From: CAZBNB01 sp964493245
GTDB lineage: Bacteria; Pseudomonadota; Gammaproteobacteria; Legionellales; Legionellaceae
Reading direction: 5' to 3'
Length of the DNA: 55,250 nt
NCBI GenBank assembly: GCA_964493245.1
Contig: CAZBNB010000020.1
Location: 1 to 55,250 of the forward strand
The translations under genes were made by a program, and so were the position numbers. Below the pieces are notes generated by a model. The model had not been told where the DNA came from and searched no databases. It saw only the letters and a program-made list of their open reading frames with translations. Within the stretch, counting starts at the first letter, position 1; each line of letters opens with the position of its first letter. Of this stretch, positions 1 to 8,442 are shown in pieces.

Positions 1-28
1 TTAACAAACAAGCTCTACGTGTCAACAT

Positions 29-70
29 AGATCGAAATGGACCCCGCGAACAAGTTGCGGGGCGTAGGCA
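29..70. repeat. REP-like hairpin repeat, copy 1
   Basis: A short repeat starting agatcgaa and containing a GC-rich hairpin (ccccgc at 42-47 pairing with gcgggg at 57-62), followed by cgtagg. A second copy in the same orientation lies at 1089-1131 beyond the DUF2490 gene, with matching changes on both sides of the stem. Its right side is followed by a sequence like the tip of the palindromic element at 55055-55210. Confidence 0.7.
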
Positions 71-74
71 TATG

Positions 75-93
75 AAATGTCAACAGCCCCTAG
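75..93. repeat. Tip-like fragment of the 55055-55210 element
   Basis: The bases aaatgtcaacagcccctag match, with one or two changes, the right terminal repeat of the complete palindromic element at 55055-55210. It may be the end of a copy that starts before the window or a decayed remnant. Confidence 0.5.
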
Positions 94-141
94 CATTTTA
101 AAAGTTCACCGGTATATAATTGCCAATCAACGTTTTTGAAC

Positions 142-316
142 GATATATTTTGCGCACATGCGTGTTCGGTTTTTTAGCGCCCAGATATGGTTCATCTCGT
201 GTGTTAAAAAATGCGTGCATAGTTATTCATTATTCACATGTAAGCCTTTTTAACATACGAGATGAGCCGTAGATGGGATGCTAAAAAACCGAACACGCAT
301 GTGCGCAAAATATATC
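142..316. repeat. Long palindromic element (perfect 37-bp terminal arms)
   Basis: Bases 142-178 are the exact reverse complement of 280-316 (37 bp). Inside these arms the complementarity continues with few mismatches (ttcatctcg near 192 against cgagatga near 259), leaving only a short AT-rich centre, so the whole 175 bp could fold into one long hairpin. It has no coding capacity and looks like a non-autonomous miniature element. It lies directly upstream of the DUF2490 gene and ends 26 bp before its start codon, so it probably carries or replaces that gene's promoter. No other gene is seen in bases 1-342. Confidence 0.85.
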
Positions 317-342
317 ATGTGGTATTTTAAATAGGGCGTGAT

Positions 343-1065
343 ATGACACTTTTTTGTCATCACATTATAAATACGTTTAATCGACATAAAACTAACTTAA
401 TCGCATTTTTACTGCTGTTTAGTAGTATATCACCAACCGCCATCGCAGCGGTTCAGCAAACCGAAAAAATGTGGTCATTACTTACCCTAAATGGGAATTA
501 TGGCAAGCTCGTCTACTATGTAGAGCCACAAATGCGTCTTTTTTATCGAGACGATGTTTTTCAACAGTTTCTTGCAAATATGGGTATGGGATATCAAGTT
601 GATCCGGAGTGGCAGCTTTGGTTTGGACAAACATTCAGTGCCGACTCACAAGATGCAGTGCCTGGTAATTTGGATGAGTATCGTCTTTGGCAACAAATTG
701 TTTGGAAACATGCGTTACCTTCGGCATTAGTTGTCTCACGCACTCGGTTTGAGGAGCGAAAATCACTGTATTTCCCGGCATGGGCTTGTCGTCTTCGCCA
801 ACGAGTGATGTTAAATAGACCATTAACCAATCAATTCTCTATCGTTGTTGGCAATGAAATTTTCTTTAATGTGAACAATGTAAATTGGATTATCACCGAT
901 CAGTTGGATCAAAATCGTGCTTATTTAGGTGTTGAGCGGCGCATGTCTGAAAACACTTATGTAGGGGTAGGTTATATGAATCAATACCTGTCAACACCGA
1001 CACCACAATCAAATCATGTGTTATGCATTAACTGGCGGATTGATTTAGAAGAGAAAGGTGCTTAG
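343..1065 (+). CDS. DUF2490 family exported protein
   Basis: A 240-residue exported protein of unknown role. The N-terminus has a signal peptide with a hydrophobic stretch (residues about 18-35) ending AIAA. The rest matches the DUF2490 pattern: an EYRLWQQ segment, RTRFEER, a NEIFFNVNN segment, DQNRAYLGVERR and a closing GYMNQYL. Alternating polar and hydrophobic residues suggest a small outer-membrane beta-barrel or a periplasmic beta-rich protein; this is inference. A short gggcg sequence precedes the ATG. The gene stands alone between palindromic repeats, with sohB converging on it. Family assignment is firm, function unknown. Confidence 0.8.
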   Translation: MTLFCHHIINTFNRHKTNLIAFLLLFSSISPTAIAAVQQTEKMWSLLTLNGNYGKLVYYVEPQMRLFYRDDVFQQFLANMGMGYQVDPEWQLWFGQTFSADSQDAVPGNLDEYRLWQQIVWKHALPSALVVSRTRFEERKSLYFPAWACRLRQRVMLNRPLTNQFSIVVGNEIFFNVNNVNWIITDQLDQNRAYLGVERRMSENTYVGVGYMNQYLSTPTPQSNHVLCINWRIDLEEKGA

Positions 1066-1088
1066 CTTTACGCGGGAAGGTTTAGACC

Positions 1089-1131
1089 AGATCGAAGGCT
1101 GGATTCCGCGCATAAAGTGCGGAACGTAGAT
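1089..1131. repeat. REP-like hairpin repeat, copy 2
   Basis: Same unit as 29-70: agatcgaa, then a stem ttccgc / gcggaa, then cgtag. Where copy 1 has CC paired with GG at the stem base, this copy has TT paired with AA, so pairing is kept while sequence differs. Confidence 0.7.
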
Positions 1132-1140
1132 ATTAGTATT

Positions 1141-1195
1141 AGTAAGTGTTCACGCAATGACGTCTTAAGTTGACGCCATTGCGTGAACACTTACT
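1141..1195. repeat. Inverted repeat, 24-bp arms with one mismatch
   Basis: Bases 1141-1164 pair with 1172-1195 (outer sequence agtaagtgttcacgcaatg) around a tiny loop. It lies just beyond the 3' end of sohB and could end transcription from either side, but no T run follows. Its core (caatg-cgtc-ttaag) recurs in the palindrome at 21101-21238, so it is more likely a dispersed repeat than a dedicated terminator. Confidence 0.75.
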
Positions 1196-1244
1196 GGGAA
1201 TGCTTGAATCATGGGGAACAGGTGTCAACTAAGCGACGGTGATC

Positions 1245-2204
1245 CTAAGCCCAAGGATGTAAATACTGCATTGCCGGCTTAGCCAGTCTTGCTATCAACG
1301 AAGGTTTACTTTGTAATGTAATTTCGTACAAGTTCATTTGTGCCAGTTTAGATAACAAATAATCATCACTGGTTTGTAGTGCGTCGACTAAATGTAATGC
1401 CAACGCGTCCTGAGCGAGCCAATGTTCACCCGTGGAAACTTTGTTAATCTTAACTTGCTCACGGTTGTTTAGAATTGCTTGTTTAAATGCTTGATGGATA
1501 TCTTCTAAATCTTCTTGGAATTTTTCACGACCTTTCTCTGTGTTTTCACCAAATAAAGTTAAGGTTCGTTTGTATTCTCCCGCGGTTAATAGCTCTACAT
1601 CTATTTCATTTTTCTTTAACCAACGATGAAAATTCGGCATTTGTGCCACCACACCGATGGAGCCAATAATCGAGAAAGGGGCGGCAATAATTTTATTGGC
1701 AATGCAGGCCATTAAATAGCCGCCACTGGCAGCGACTTTATCAATACAGGCTGTTAAAGGAATTTCTTGGTCACGAATACGTTGTAGTTGCGCTGCGGCT
1801 AATCCATAACCATTAACCGATCCACCAGGGCTTTCGATTTTAATAACGACTTCGTCTTTTTTGGTAGCAATAGATAAAATGGCTGTAATTTCATGACGCA
1901 ATTGCTCAACCTGACTGGCTTTGATATCCCCATTAAAATTTAAAACAAAGACAGATGGTTTATTGGCTTTGTCTTTCTTTTTATTTTTCTTTGATTTTTT
2001 AACTTTAGGTAACTTACCCATGACTTCTTTGGTGATTTGTTGTTGCGTCTCTTCATACGCTTTATTCAATGATGTCACACTCAAGCTGGATTTAGATTTC
2101 GGTTTTCGCCCCGCCGCAGCAACGCCACCGACTAAAAATACAGCAGCAACCACAAACGTGATGGCTTTGAGTAAAAACATTCCATATTCGCTTAAGAATT
2201 CCAT
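1245..2204 (-). CDS. sohB: Inner-membrane S49 peptidase SohB
   Basis: A serine peptidase of the SppA/SohB (S49) family, 319 residues, close to the usual length of about 350. One membrane anchor is seen at residues 11-31, followed by a lysine-rich linker (about 64-82) and the peptidase domain. The expected Ser/Lys dyad is present: Ser160 in VAASGGYLMA and Lys212 in AGEYKRTLTLFG. In this family the active site faces the periplasm and cleaves membrane-embedded or signal-peptide-like substrates. The start is supported by AAGGAAAA a few bases upstream. The start overlaps the end of mfd by 13 bp, so the two are probably co-transcribed and translationally coupled. Confidence 0.93.
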   Translation of the reverse strand: MEFLSEYGMFLLKAITFVVAAVFLVGGVAAAGRKPKSKSSLSVTSLNKAYEETQQQITKEVMGKLPKVKKSKKNKKKDKANKPSVFVLNFNGDIKASQVEQLRHEITAILSIATKKDEVVIKIESPGGSVNGYGLAAAQLQRIRDQEIPLTACIDKVAASGGYLMACIANKIIAAPFSIIGSIGVVAQMPNFHRWLKKNEIDVELLTAGEYKRTLTLFGENTEKGREKFQEDLEDIHQAFKQAILNNREQVKINKVSTGEHWLAQDALALHLVDALQTSDDYLLSKLAQMNLYEITLQSKPSLIARLAKPAMQYLHPWA

Positions 2205-5200
2205 GCATTTTCCTTTTGAAGATGTTGAGGGGCTAATTGTAGCAGTAAACCAGCGATTTCATGAATACGTTCGTCATGCTGTGTGGCATCTAAGTTGAAG
2301 CGCAGCTTAGTGGGACCTTCTAGCTGATATCGTGTCATATGTATTTGGATGAGTTGAATTAAGACATCTGTATTAAGCATAGGTTTGTCGCCAAACTCCA
2401 TCCTACCTTGCGTCCCAGATGCACGAATGCGCTGTATACCTAGTTGCGCGGCTAATAATTTTAATTGTGTCAGTAAAAACAAGTGCTTCACTGATGGTGG
2501 CAAAAGACCAAAACGGTCAATTAACTCGATTTGTAAGTCTCTTAGTTCTGCGCGATCCGCTGCATTGGCAATGCGTTTATAAAAAATCAGTCGCGTATGC
2601 ACATCATGTACAAATTCTTCTGGGATAATCGCAGATATACCCAACTCAATATCAGGCCCATGGTGCATGGGGGTATTTAATGCGGGGGTTTTACCACTTT
2701 TTAAATCATTAACGGCTTGATCAAGCAGTTCCATGTACAGTGTAAATCCAATTGCCTGCATATGACCACTTTGGCCATCACCCAATAGCTCGCCGGCCCC
2801 CCGAATTTCGAGATCTAAAGAGGCTAAGGCAAAGCCTGCTCCCAAATCCTCTAACGAAACAATGGCTTCCAAACGCTTAACCGCGTCGGCTGTTAACAAT
2901 TTTTTATTCGGCGTTATGAGATAAGCATAAGCCTGGTGATGAGAGCGACCGACTCGACCACGCAATTGATGTAATTGTGCTAAGCCAAATTTATCAGCGC
3001 GATCAATAATAATCGTATTGGCAGTCGGGATATCGATACCTGTTTCAATGATGGTGGTGCAAACCAGCACATTAAAACGATGGTGATAAAAATCTGACAT
3101 AATATGTTCTAAATCACGTTCACGCATTTGACCGTGTGCATGGCGAACTTGTGCTTCTGGTACCAGTGTTTGAATATCTTGGCATATTCGCTCAATCGTC
3201 TGCACATTATTGTGCAAGAAAAACACTTGACCGCCACGTAAAATTTCTCGTAACAACGCTTCGCGTAAAACCACATCCTGGCGCTCTTGCCAAAATGTTT
3301 TGATAGCCAAGCGCTTAGCGGGTGGTGTCGCAATGAGTGAAATATCACGAATCCCTGCCATTGCCATATTGAGAGTACGCGGAATGGGTGTTGCTGTCAT
3401 GCATAACACGTCAACTTTGGCGCACAATGCTTTTAAATGCTCTTTCTGTTTCACACCAAAACGATGCTCTTCATCAATAATGACCAGCCCAAGATTTGCA
3501 AATTTGATATGTTGCTGAAAAAGCTTATGGGTACCAATCACAATATCAATGCGTCCTTTTTCTAGCGCGCTGACCACATCGCCGGCCTCTTTATTGGTTT
3601 TAAAACGTGATAACAAATCAATGTGGACTGGAAAATCCGCAAAACGATCCCGAAATGTTTCAAAGTGCTGGCCGGCTAAAAGGGTTGTGGGTGCAAGGAC
3701 ACACACTTGTTTGCCATTTTGAATCGCTAAAAAAGCTGCACGCATGGCAACTTCTGTTTTACCAAAACCAACGTCACCACAAATCAAACGATCCATTGGT
3801 TTGGACGATCCCATGTCTTGGATAATACTTTGAATGGCTTTGGTTTGATCAAGCGTTTCATCAAATAAAAAACCGCTGGCAAAGCGCTGGTATTCAGCGA
3901 GGGGGACTGTGTAACAAAAGCCAGTGGATGCTTCTCGTTTTGCGTAAATTTCTAATAACTGAGCGGCCACATCATGGATTTTTTCTTGGGCTTTGCGTTT
4001 TTCTTTTTGCCACTGATCGCTGCCTAATCGGTGCAAAGGAGCATGGTCGCTATCTGCGCCGGTATAGCGGCTGATTAAATGTAACGACGTGACAGGTACA
4101 TAAACTTTAGCATCGTCCGCATAAGACAACATTAAAAATTCATTAGCCTGCCCATCATGCATAAACGTTTGTAAACCAAGATAGCGGCCCACACCGTAAT
4201 CAAGATGTACCACCGGCGCGCCAATACGAAGTTCTGCTAAATCACGGATAATGAGATCAGGATCCAGTGCTTTGGCCGTACTAGCACGTTTTTGCTTAAT
4301 ACTGTGATTACCAAAAAACTGTGATTCTACTAAAATCGCCAATTTGGCATCGGGTAAAACAGCGCCTTCTAATAAAGGTGCTATCAATATGTTAACAGCG
4401 CTATTATCATTTAAAAAAGCTTGCCAAGACGATTGTATCTTGGGAAAAATCCCACTTTGCTTGAGTAAATCCAAAAGCATTTCTTGACGACCACGGCTAT
4501 CTGCAATAATGAGATAGCGCCATTCAGGCGGCTGTACATAATCAGCGACTCGCCATAACGGTTTTTCATTGTGTCGATCAACGGGCAATTGCGGCGCTAC
4601 TTCTACATGAGCAGTGTATTCATTTTTATTGGTTAATAATGCTTTATGGCTTAGTCTAATTTGATGAAAATCAGCTAAACGATCGAATAAATCACTGGGT
4701 GAAAGAAACAATTGATTGGGCGATAAAATAGGGTGGCTTACATCATGTTGACGTTGCTCAAAACGCTGAGTTATTTCAGACCAAAATTGCTCTGCATTTT
4801 CTAAACTGGTTTCGACCAGTGCAATGTGGGTTTCCGCTGGTAAATAATCAAAAAAAGTTTCTACTTGATTAAAAAACAGAGGTAAGTAGTATTCTATGCC
4901 ACTGATGTACTGCCCATTACTAATCGTTTCATACAAGGGGCAGTGGCTGGGGTTACCAGAAAACGTTTCGCGAAAAGCCCGTCGAAACAAAGTGATACTT
5001 TCCTCATTTAATGGAAACTCTCTTGCCGGTAAAAGATTGATTTGCTCTACTTTTTCAACAGTGCGTTGTGTGTCTGGGTCAAATTGACGAATACTGTCAA
5101 TTTCATCATCAAATAACTCAATGCGGAAAGGCTTATCACTGCCCATGGGGTAAAGATCCATGATTGATCCTCGTACCGCAAACTCCCCATGCTCAAAAAC

Positions 5201-5671
5201 GGTATTGACGCAGTAATAACCGGCTTCTTGTAATTGATGCCGAAATTGACCGATATCCAAGGTTTGTTTTTGTTTTAACATCAAACCATGTTGGGTTAAA
5301 AAGGATCTTGGGCAGACACGATGCATTAACGTGCTGGCAGCAACAATCACAATCGCATGAGTTGCTTGTTGAAGACGGCTGAGGGTATATAAGCGCTCGG
5401 AAATAATATCTTGATGGGGTGAAAATTGATCGTAAGGTAAGGTTTCCCAATCTGCAAATAGCAAAAGCTCTTGTGCTGTTTCACCTAAAAAAAACAGTAA
5501 CTCATCTCGTAATTGTTGTGCTGCTAAATTATCAGATGCAATGAGTAATTTTATCCCAGATGTTTTTTGACAATACTCCGCCAAAACCATAGAGAGGCTG
5601 CAACCATATAACTGCCCCCAACGCTGTTTGTTGGGTATTTTTTCGGGGATGAGGATGATCGGTTGGGTCAT
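2192..5671 (-). CDS. mfd: Transcription-repair coupling factor Mfd
   Basis: A DNA translocase that removes RNA polymerase stalled at lesions and recruits UvrA; 1159 residues against about 1150 in E. coli. The N-terminal third is the UvrB-like region, followed by the RNA polymerase interaction region (near VVHLDYGVGRYLGLQ) and the RecG-like motor. Motor motifs are intact: Walker A GDVGFGKTEV near residue 630, the DEEHRFG box, TATPIPRTL, and QLRGRVGRS near the end of the second motor lobe. The C-terminal TRCF domain is complete. A good promoter lies just upstream (5699-5727). sohB follows with a 13-bp overlap. Confidence 0.97.
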   Translation of the reverse strand: MTQPIILIPEKIPNKQRWGQLYGCSLSMVLAEYCQKTSGIKLLIASDNLAAQQLRDELLFFLGETAQELLLFADWETLPYDQFSPHQDIISERLYTLSRLQQATHAIVIVAASTLMHRVCPRSFLTQHGLMLKQKQTLDIGQFRHQLQEAGYYCVNTVFEHGEFAVRGSIMDLYPMGSDKPFRIELFDDEIDSIRQFDPDTQRTVEKVEQINLLPAREFPLNEESITLFRRAFRETFSGNPSHCPLYETISNGQYISGIEYYLPLFFNQVETFFDYLPAETHIALVETSLENAEQFWSEITQRFEQRQHDVSHPILSPNQLFLSPSDLFDRLADFHQIRLSHKALLTNKNEYTAHVEVAPQLPVDRHNEKPLWRVADYVQPPEWRYLIIADSRGRQEMLLDLLKQSGIFPKIQSSWQAFLNDNSAVNILIAPLLEGAVLPDAKLAILVESQFFGNHSIKQKRASTAKALDPDLIIRDLAELRIGAPVVHLDYGVGRYLGLQTFMHDGQANEFLMLSYADDAKVYVPVTSLHLISRYTGADSDHAPLHRLGSDQWQKEKRKAQEKIHDVAAQLLEIYAKREASTGFCYTVPLAEYQRFASGFLFDETLDQTKAIQSIIQDMGSSKPMDRLICGDVGFGKTEVAMRAAFLAIQNGKQVCVLAPTTLLAGQHFETFRDRFADFPVHIDLLSRFKTNKEAGDVVSALEKGRIDIVIGTHKLFQQHIKFANLGLVIIDEEHRFGVKQKEHLKALCAKVDVLCMTATPIPRTLNMAMAGIRDISLIATPPAKRLAIKTFWQERQDVVLREALLREILRGGQVFFLHNNVQTIERICQDIQTLVPEAQVRHAHGQMRERDLEHIMSDFYHHRFNVLVCTTIIETGIDIPTANTIIIDRADKFGLAQLHQLRGRVGRSHHQAYAYLITPNKKLLTADAVKRLEAIVSLEDLGAGFALASLDLEIRGAGELLGDGQSGHMQAIGFTLYMELLDQAVNDLKSGKTPALNTPMHHGPDIELGISAIIPEEFVHDVHTRLIFYKRIANAADRAELRDLQIELIDRFGLLPPSVKHLFLLTQLKLLAAQLGIQRIRASGTQGRMEFGDKPMLNTDVLIQLIQIHMTRYQLEGPTKLRFNLDATQHDERIHEIAGLLLQLAPQHLQKENAWNS

Positions 5672-5698
5672 GAAACTTACAAGCGAAGCAAACCGAGC

Positions 5699-5727
5699 AG
5701 TATAATCATCTTGTAAAGCTAACTCAA
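5699..5727 (-). promoter_or_regulatory. Predicted sigma-70 promoter for mfd
   Basis: Read on the minus strand: TTGAGT at 5722-5727, a 17-base spacer, then TATACT at 5699-5704. The -10 box ends 27 bp before the mfd start codon. Both boxes are close to consensus and the spacing is ideal. Confidence 0.6.
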
Positions 5728-5783
5728 GTTTTGTGTCGAATGAATTGGGCTCCTGGCGAAGTCGAAACCCAACTTATCAAAAA

Positions 5784-6227
5784 CTAATTCAGAGTACAAC
5801 ATCCAGACGTATGGTTATTCAACGTTTGACTAGCTCGTTCGAATTCCTCTGGATCCATCTCAAATTGATTAGCAGAGTTACTTTTATTTGTATCTATTTC
5901 AACTCTTTTAACAGTGCCATTTACCGTAATGTGTACTAAATATGTTGCTTTTGTAACAGAAACGTACTCACGGCTAAATAAACCTTTGGGGCCTGTATAC
6001 CCCTTTTTTTCAGAACTTTTCTCAGTCATTACATCTTGCGACGCTTCTGCTAACCGTCTCAGCTCTATGACACTACATTCCGATTTAAACACCACCTTGC
6101 ATAAGGACTGGTGGGTTATGTTGTTATCATCAAGTTGATTAATAACGTTGCTACTATTAAGAGATAAATCTAATAATTCGATTAAAGAATAACGGTCATT
6201 TAAAAAAGCTTTATCTGTTAATTTCAT
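5784..6227 (-). CDS. Orphan protein with a C-terminal CaaX-like tail
   Basis: A 147-residue protein I do not recognise. The start at 6227 (MKLTDKAF) is chosen over an ATG 21 bases upstream because GGAG sits at the right distance before it. The N-terminal half is leucine-rich (LIELLDLSLNSS), possibly a helical or repeat-like fold; the middle has a basic segment EKKGYTGPKG; the C-terminal part predicts beta strands. The last residues are SGCCTLN: the final four (Cys-Thr-Leu-Asn) fit a CaaX box, with a second cysteine just before it, as seen in proteins lipidated by host enzymes. Asn is not a favoured last residue, so this is suggestive only. It stands alone, between mfd and the rhomboid gene. 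Confidence 0.6.
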   Translation of the reverse strand: MKLTDKAFLNDRYSLIELLDLSLNSSNVINQLDDNNITHQSLCKVVFKSECSVIELRRLAEASQDVMTEKSSEKKGYTGPKGLFSREYVSVTKATYLVHITVNGTVKRVEIDTNKSNSANQFEMDPEEFERASQTLNNHTSGCCTLN

Positions 6228-6340
6228 AATCAAGTCTCCATAGTTCAATTGCTAATATTGGTAGGGAAAATCAAGCTAAATTCAAAAAAAATGGGGGGGA
6301 ATTAGCTCAGTTTGAAGCTGGTAAGCAGATTAAAGGAGCT

Positions 6341-6925
6341 TTAAGTACCTAACTTCAAATAGCTAACTAAGCCACCAGCAATGGCACCAAACAAATGCCC
6401 TTCCCAAGAAATACCTTTTTTCCCAGGAAACATACCATAAAAAATACCCATAAAATAATACAAACAGACAATACCCAGGATGATGGCTGTCAGCGTTCCT
6501 TGTTGGTAAATGTTACTGACTAACAAAGCCCAATAACCAGTAATGACACCGCTAGCGCCAACATGGATACCAGGCTTTGCAAAACACCATGTTAAAAACC
6601 CGCTTATTAACGTAATGATCGCTGTAACGTATAAATAATAATCAAGTCCATTGATTAAAACAAAATTACTTAGTACAACCAAAGGGATGGTATTAAAAAA
6701 AAGATGGTTAAAGTTACCGTGTAAAAAAGGAGAAAAAACAATACCAGGTAAGCCATATATTTTTCTTGGAATAATACCTAAATATAAGAGCTTGTATTGA
6801 GAAATAACGGTCAGGAAATAGACGCCCCATATCACGCCAACAACCCAACACAAGTCATGTGCATTTGTTTTAATTTGCTCAACGATTAAAGTTAAGCTGA
6901 CATTTAGACTATCTAATATGCTCAT
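6341..6925 (-). CDS. Rhomboid family intramembrane serine protease
   Basis: A six-helix rhomboid protease of 194 residues that would cut membrane proteins within or near the bilayer. The catalytic serine is Ser125 in HVGASGVITG and the catalytic histidine is His177 in WEGHLFGAIAG. The oxyanion-site segment HGNFNHLFFNTIP (residues 69-81) is also present, so the enzyme should be active. It lacks the cytoplasmic N-terminal domain of GlpG and is closer to the compact rhomboids. The start has only a weak ribosome site (AAGAAC). It is a single gene; its substrate cannot be inferred from its neighbours. Confidence 0.9.
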   Translation of the reverse strand: MSILDSLNVSLTLIVEQIKTNAHDLCWVVGVIWGVYFLTVISQYKLLYLGIIPRKIYGLPGIVFSPFLHGNFNHLFFNTIPLVVLSNFVLINGLDYYLYVTAIITLISGFLTWCFAKPGIHVGASGVITGYWALLVSNIYQQGTLTAIILGIVCLYYFMGIFYGMFPGKKGISWEGHLFGAIAGGLVSYLKLGT

Positions 6926-6967
6926 AATCTGTTCTTATATCAGTAAAAAAGCGGCGCTCTGGACGTC

Positions 6968-7049
6968 AGAGGTGACCTCATTCTGCTTTCAAAGAGATGC
7001 GTCATGTCGGGCATCGAGAGATATCTCTCAATAGCAGAAGATCCTCACT
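6968..7049. repeat. Imperfect inverted repeat between rhomboid gene and serS
   Basis: A degraded palindrome: attctgct near 6980 against agcagaag near 7042, with an inner agagat / atctct pair. It resembles the other small palindromes of this window in size but not in sequence. No gene is seen between 6926 and 7146. Confidence 0.4.
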
Positions 7050-7146
7050 GTCGTTGTAAGTGTTCCCGCTAAATACAGCTATTCATCAAGAAAAAAGCAT
7101 TTCCCTTGAACGTTTGCCGTATAATTTGTGCTCACAAAAAAACGCA

Positions 7147-8430
7147 TTATTTCAAAGGTTTTTCAAGTATCGCTTTACCCAAAATAGGACGTAAAACCTC
7201 AGGCACTTCAACACGACCATCTTCCAGCTGATAATTTTCTAAAATAGCGATCAATGTACGACTTAATGCAATGGCAGTGCCATTTAAAGTATGAGGAAAT
7301 ACTTTTTTATTATCGTTTGTGCGATATCGTATGTTTAAGCGTCTAGATTGATAATCGGTGCAATTAGAAGAAGAAGTGACTTCACCGTATTTTTCATCGG
7401 AATCGCGTCCTGGCATCCAGGCCTCTATGTCGTATTTTTTATAAGCGGCGCCACCCAAATCACCGGAGCAAATACGCATGACACGGTAAGGTATACCAAG
7501 CCGCTGGTAAATCGTTTCTTCTAATTTCAAAATATCATTGAGTGCTGCTTCGCTGTCTTCCGGTTTTGCAATTTGAAATAATTCGATTTTTGAAAACTGA
7601 TGTACACGGTATAAACCCTTGCTTTCACGCCCAGCTGATCCCGCCTCACGTCTAAAACAATGACTTTCTGCAACGTATTTAAGCGGCAACTGCGCTTCAT
7701 CTAACAATTCATCAGCGTGGATACCGGCCACTGTGATTTCTGCTGTGGCAATCAGGCTTAAATCCAAGCCTTCTAAATTGTAAATATTAGACTCTTCACC
7801 ACGTGGTGAAAATCCAGTCCCTGTCATCACTGATTTTTTAGCTAAATCAGGTGTAATTAACTGAGTATATCCAAATTCAGCCGCTGTTTGCATGGCAAAT
7901 AATTTTAAAGCCAATTCAAGTAATACGGCATCATTTTTTAAAAAATAAAACTTCGCGCCCGTTACTTTGGCACCACTATCAAAATCGATACAATCTAGGA
8001 TTTTACCAATTTCTACGTGATCTCGGGGTTTAAACTCAAATTGACGTGGCTCGCCATGTGTTCGTAATACCACATTTTCTAAATCATCAGTACCATCTGG
8101 CGTGTCTTCGGCTAATAAATTTGGAATACTCATCAAAGCTTCTTGATAAGCGGTATCGAGTTGTCTTAAAGACTCTTCAAGCCGAGTGATTGTTTGATTC
8201 AGTTCGCGACCTTGGGTGATACAGTGCTGTTTTTCACTTGCATCGGTTAATTGAGGGATTTTTTTTGCTAACAGATTGGCTTCGGCTCTTTTCGACTCAA
8301 CTTCCAACAAACTTGTTTTCCGTTGATGATACAGATCTAACAAACCATCTAAATCTGCCGTAACATTACGGCGTTTAATAATTTCACGAACGGCTTCGGT
8401 GTTTTCTAAAATATATTTGATGTCCAGCAT
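7147..8430 (-). CDS. serS: Seryl-tRNA synthetase
   Basis: Charges tRNA-Ser (and tRNA-Sec where present) with serine; 427 residues, the normal length. The N-terminal long antiparallel coiled coil that contacts the tRNA spans about residues 25-110. The class II core follows: motif 2 with CFRREAGSAGRESKGLYR and motif 3 with NGTAIALSRTLIAILENYQ. The start has GAGG upstream. corC ends 12 bp upstream, and the corC-serS spacing suggests one transcript with ybeY in the order ybeY-corC-serS. Confidence 0.97.
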   Translation of the reverse strand: MLDIKYILENTEAVREIIKRRNVTADLDGLLDLYHQRKTSLLEVESKRAEANLLAKKIPQLTDASEKQHCITQGRELNQTITRLEESLRQLDTAYQEALMSIPNLLAEDTPDGTDDLENVVLRTHGEPRQFEFKPRDHVEIGKILDCIDFDSGAKVTGAKFYFLKNDAVLLELALKLFAMQTAAEFGYTQLITPDLAKKSVMTGTGFSPRGEESNIYNLEGLDLSLIATAEITVAGIHADELLDEAQLPLKYVAESHCFRREAGSAGRESKGLYRVHQFSKIELFQIAKPEDSEAALNDILKLEETIYQRLGIPYRVMRICSGDLGGAAYKKYDIEAWMPGRDSDEKYGEVTSSSNCTDYQSRRLNIRYRTNDNKKVFPHTLNGTAIALSRTLIAILENYQLEDGRVEVPEVLRPILGKAILEKPLK

Positions 8431-8442
8431 GTAAAATAACCT

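Noticed and set aside
6293..6330. tRNA-like sequence (ggggggaattagctcag)
   Set aside because: It resembles the 5' acceptor and D-arm start of a tRNA, but no anticodon arm, T arm or matching 3' acceptor follows. At most a fragment.
7115..7120. Plus-strand TATAAT
   Set aside because: No plus-strand gene follows; it lies between the rhomboid gene and the 3' end of serS, both on the minus strand.
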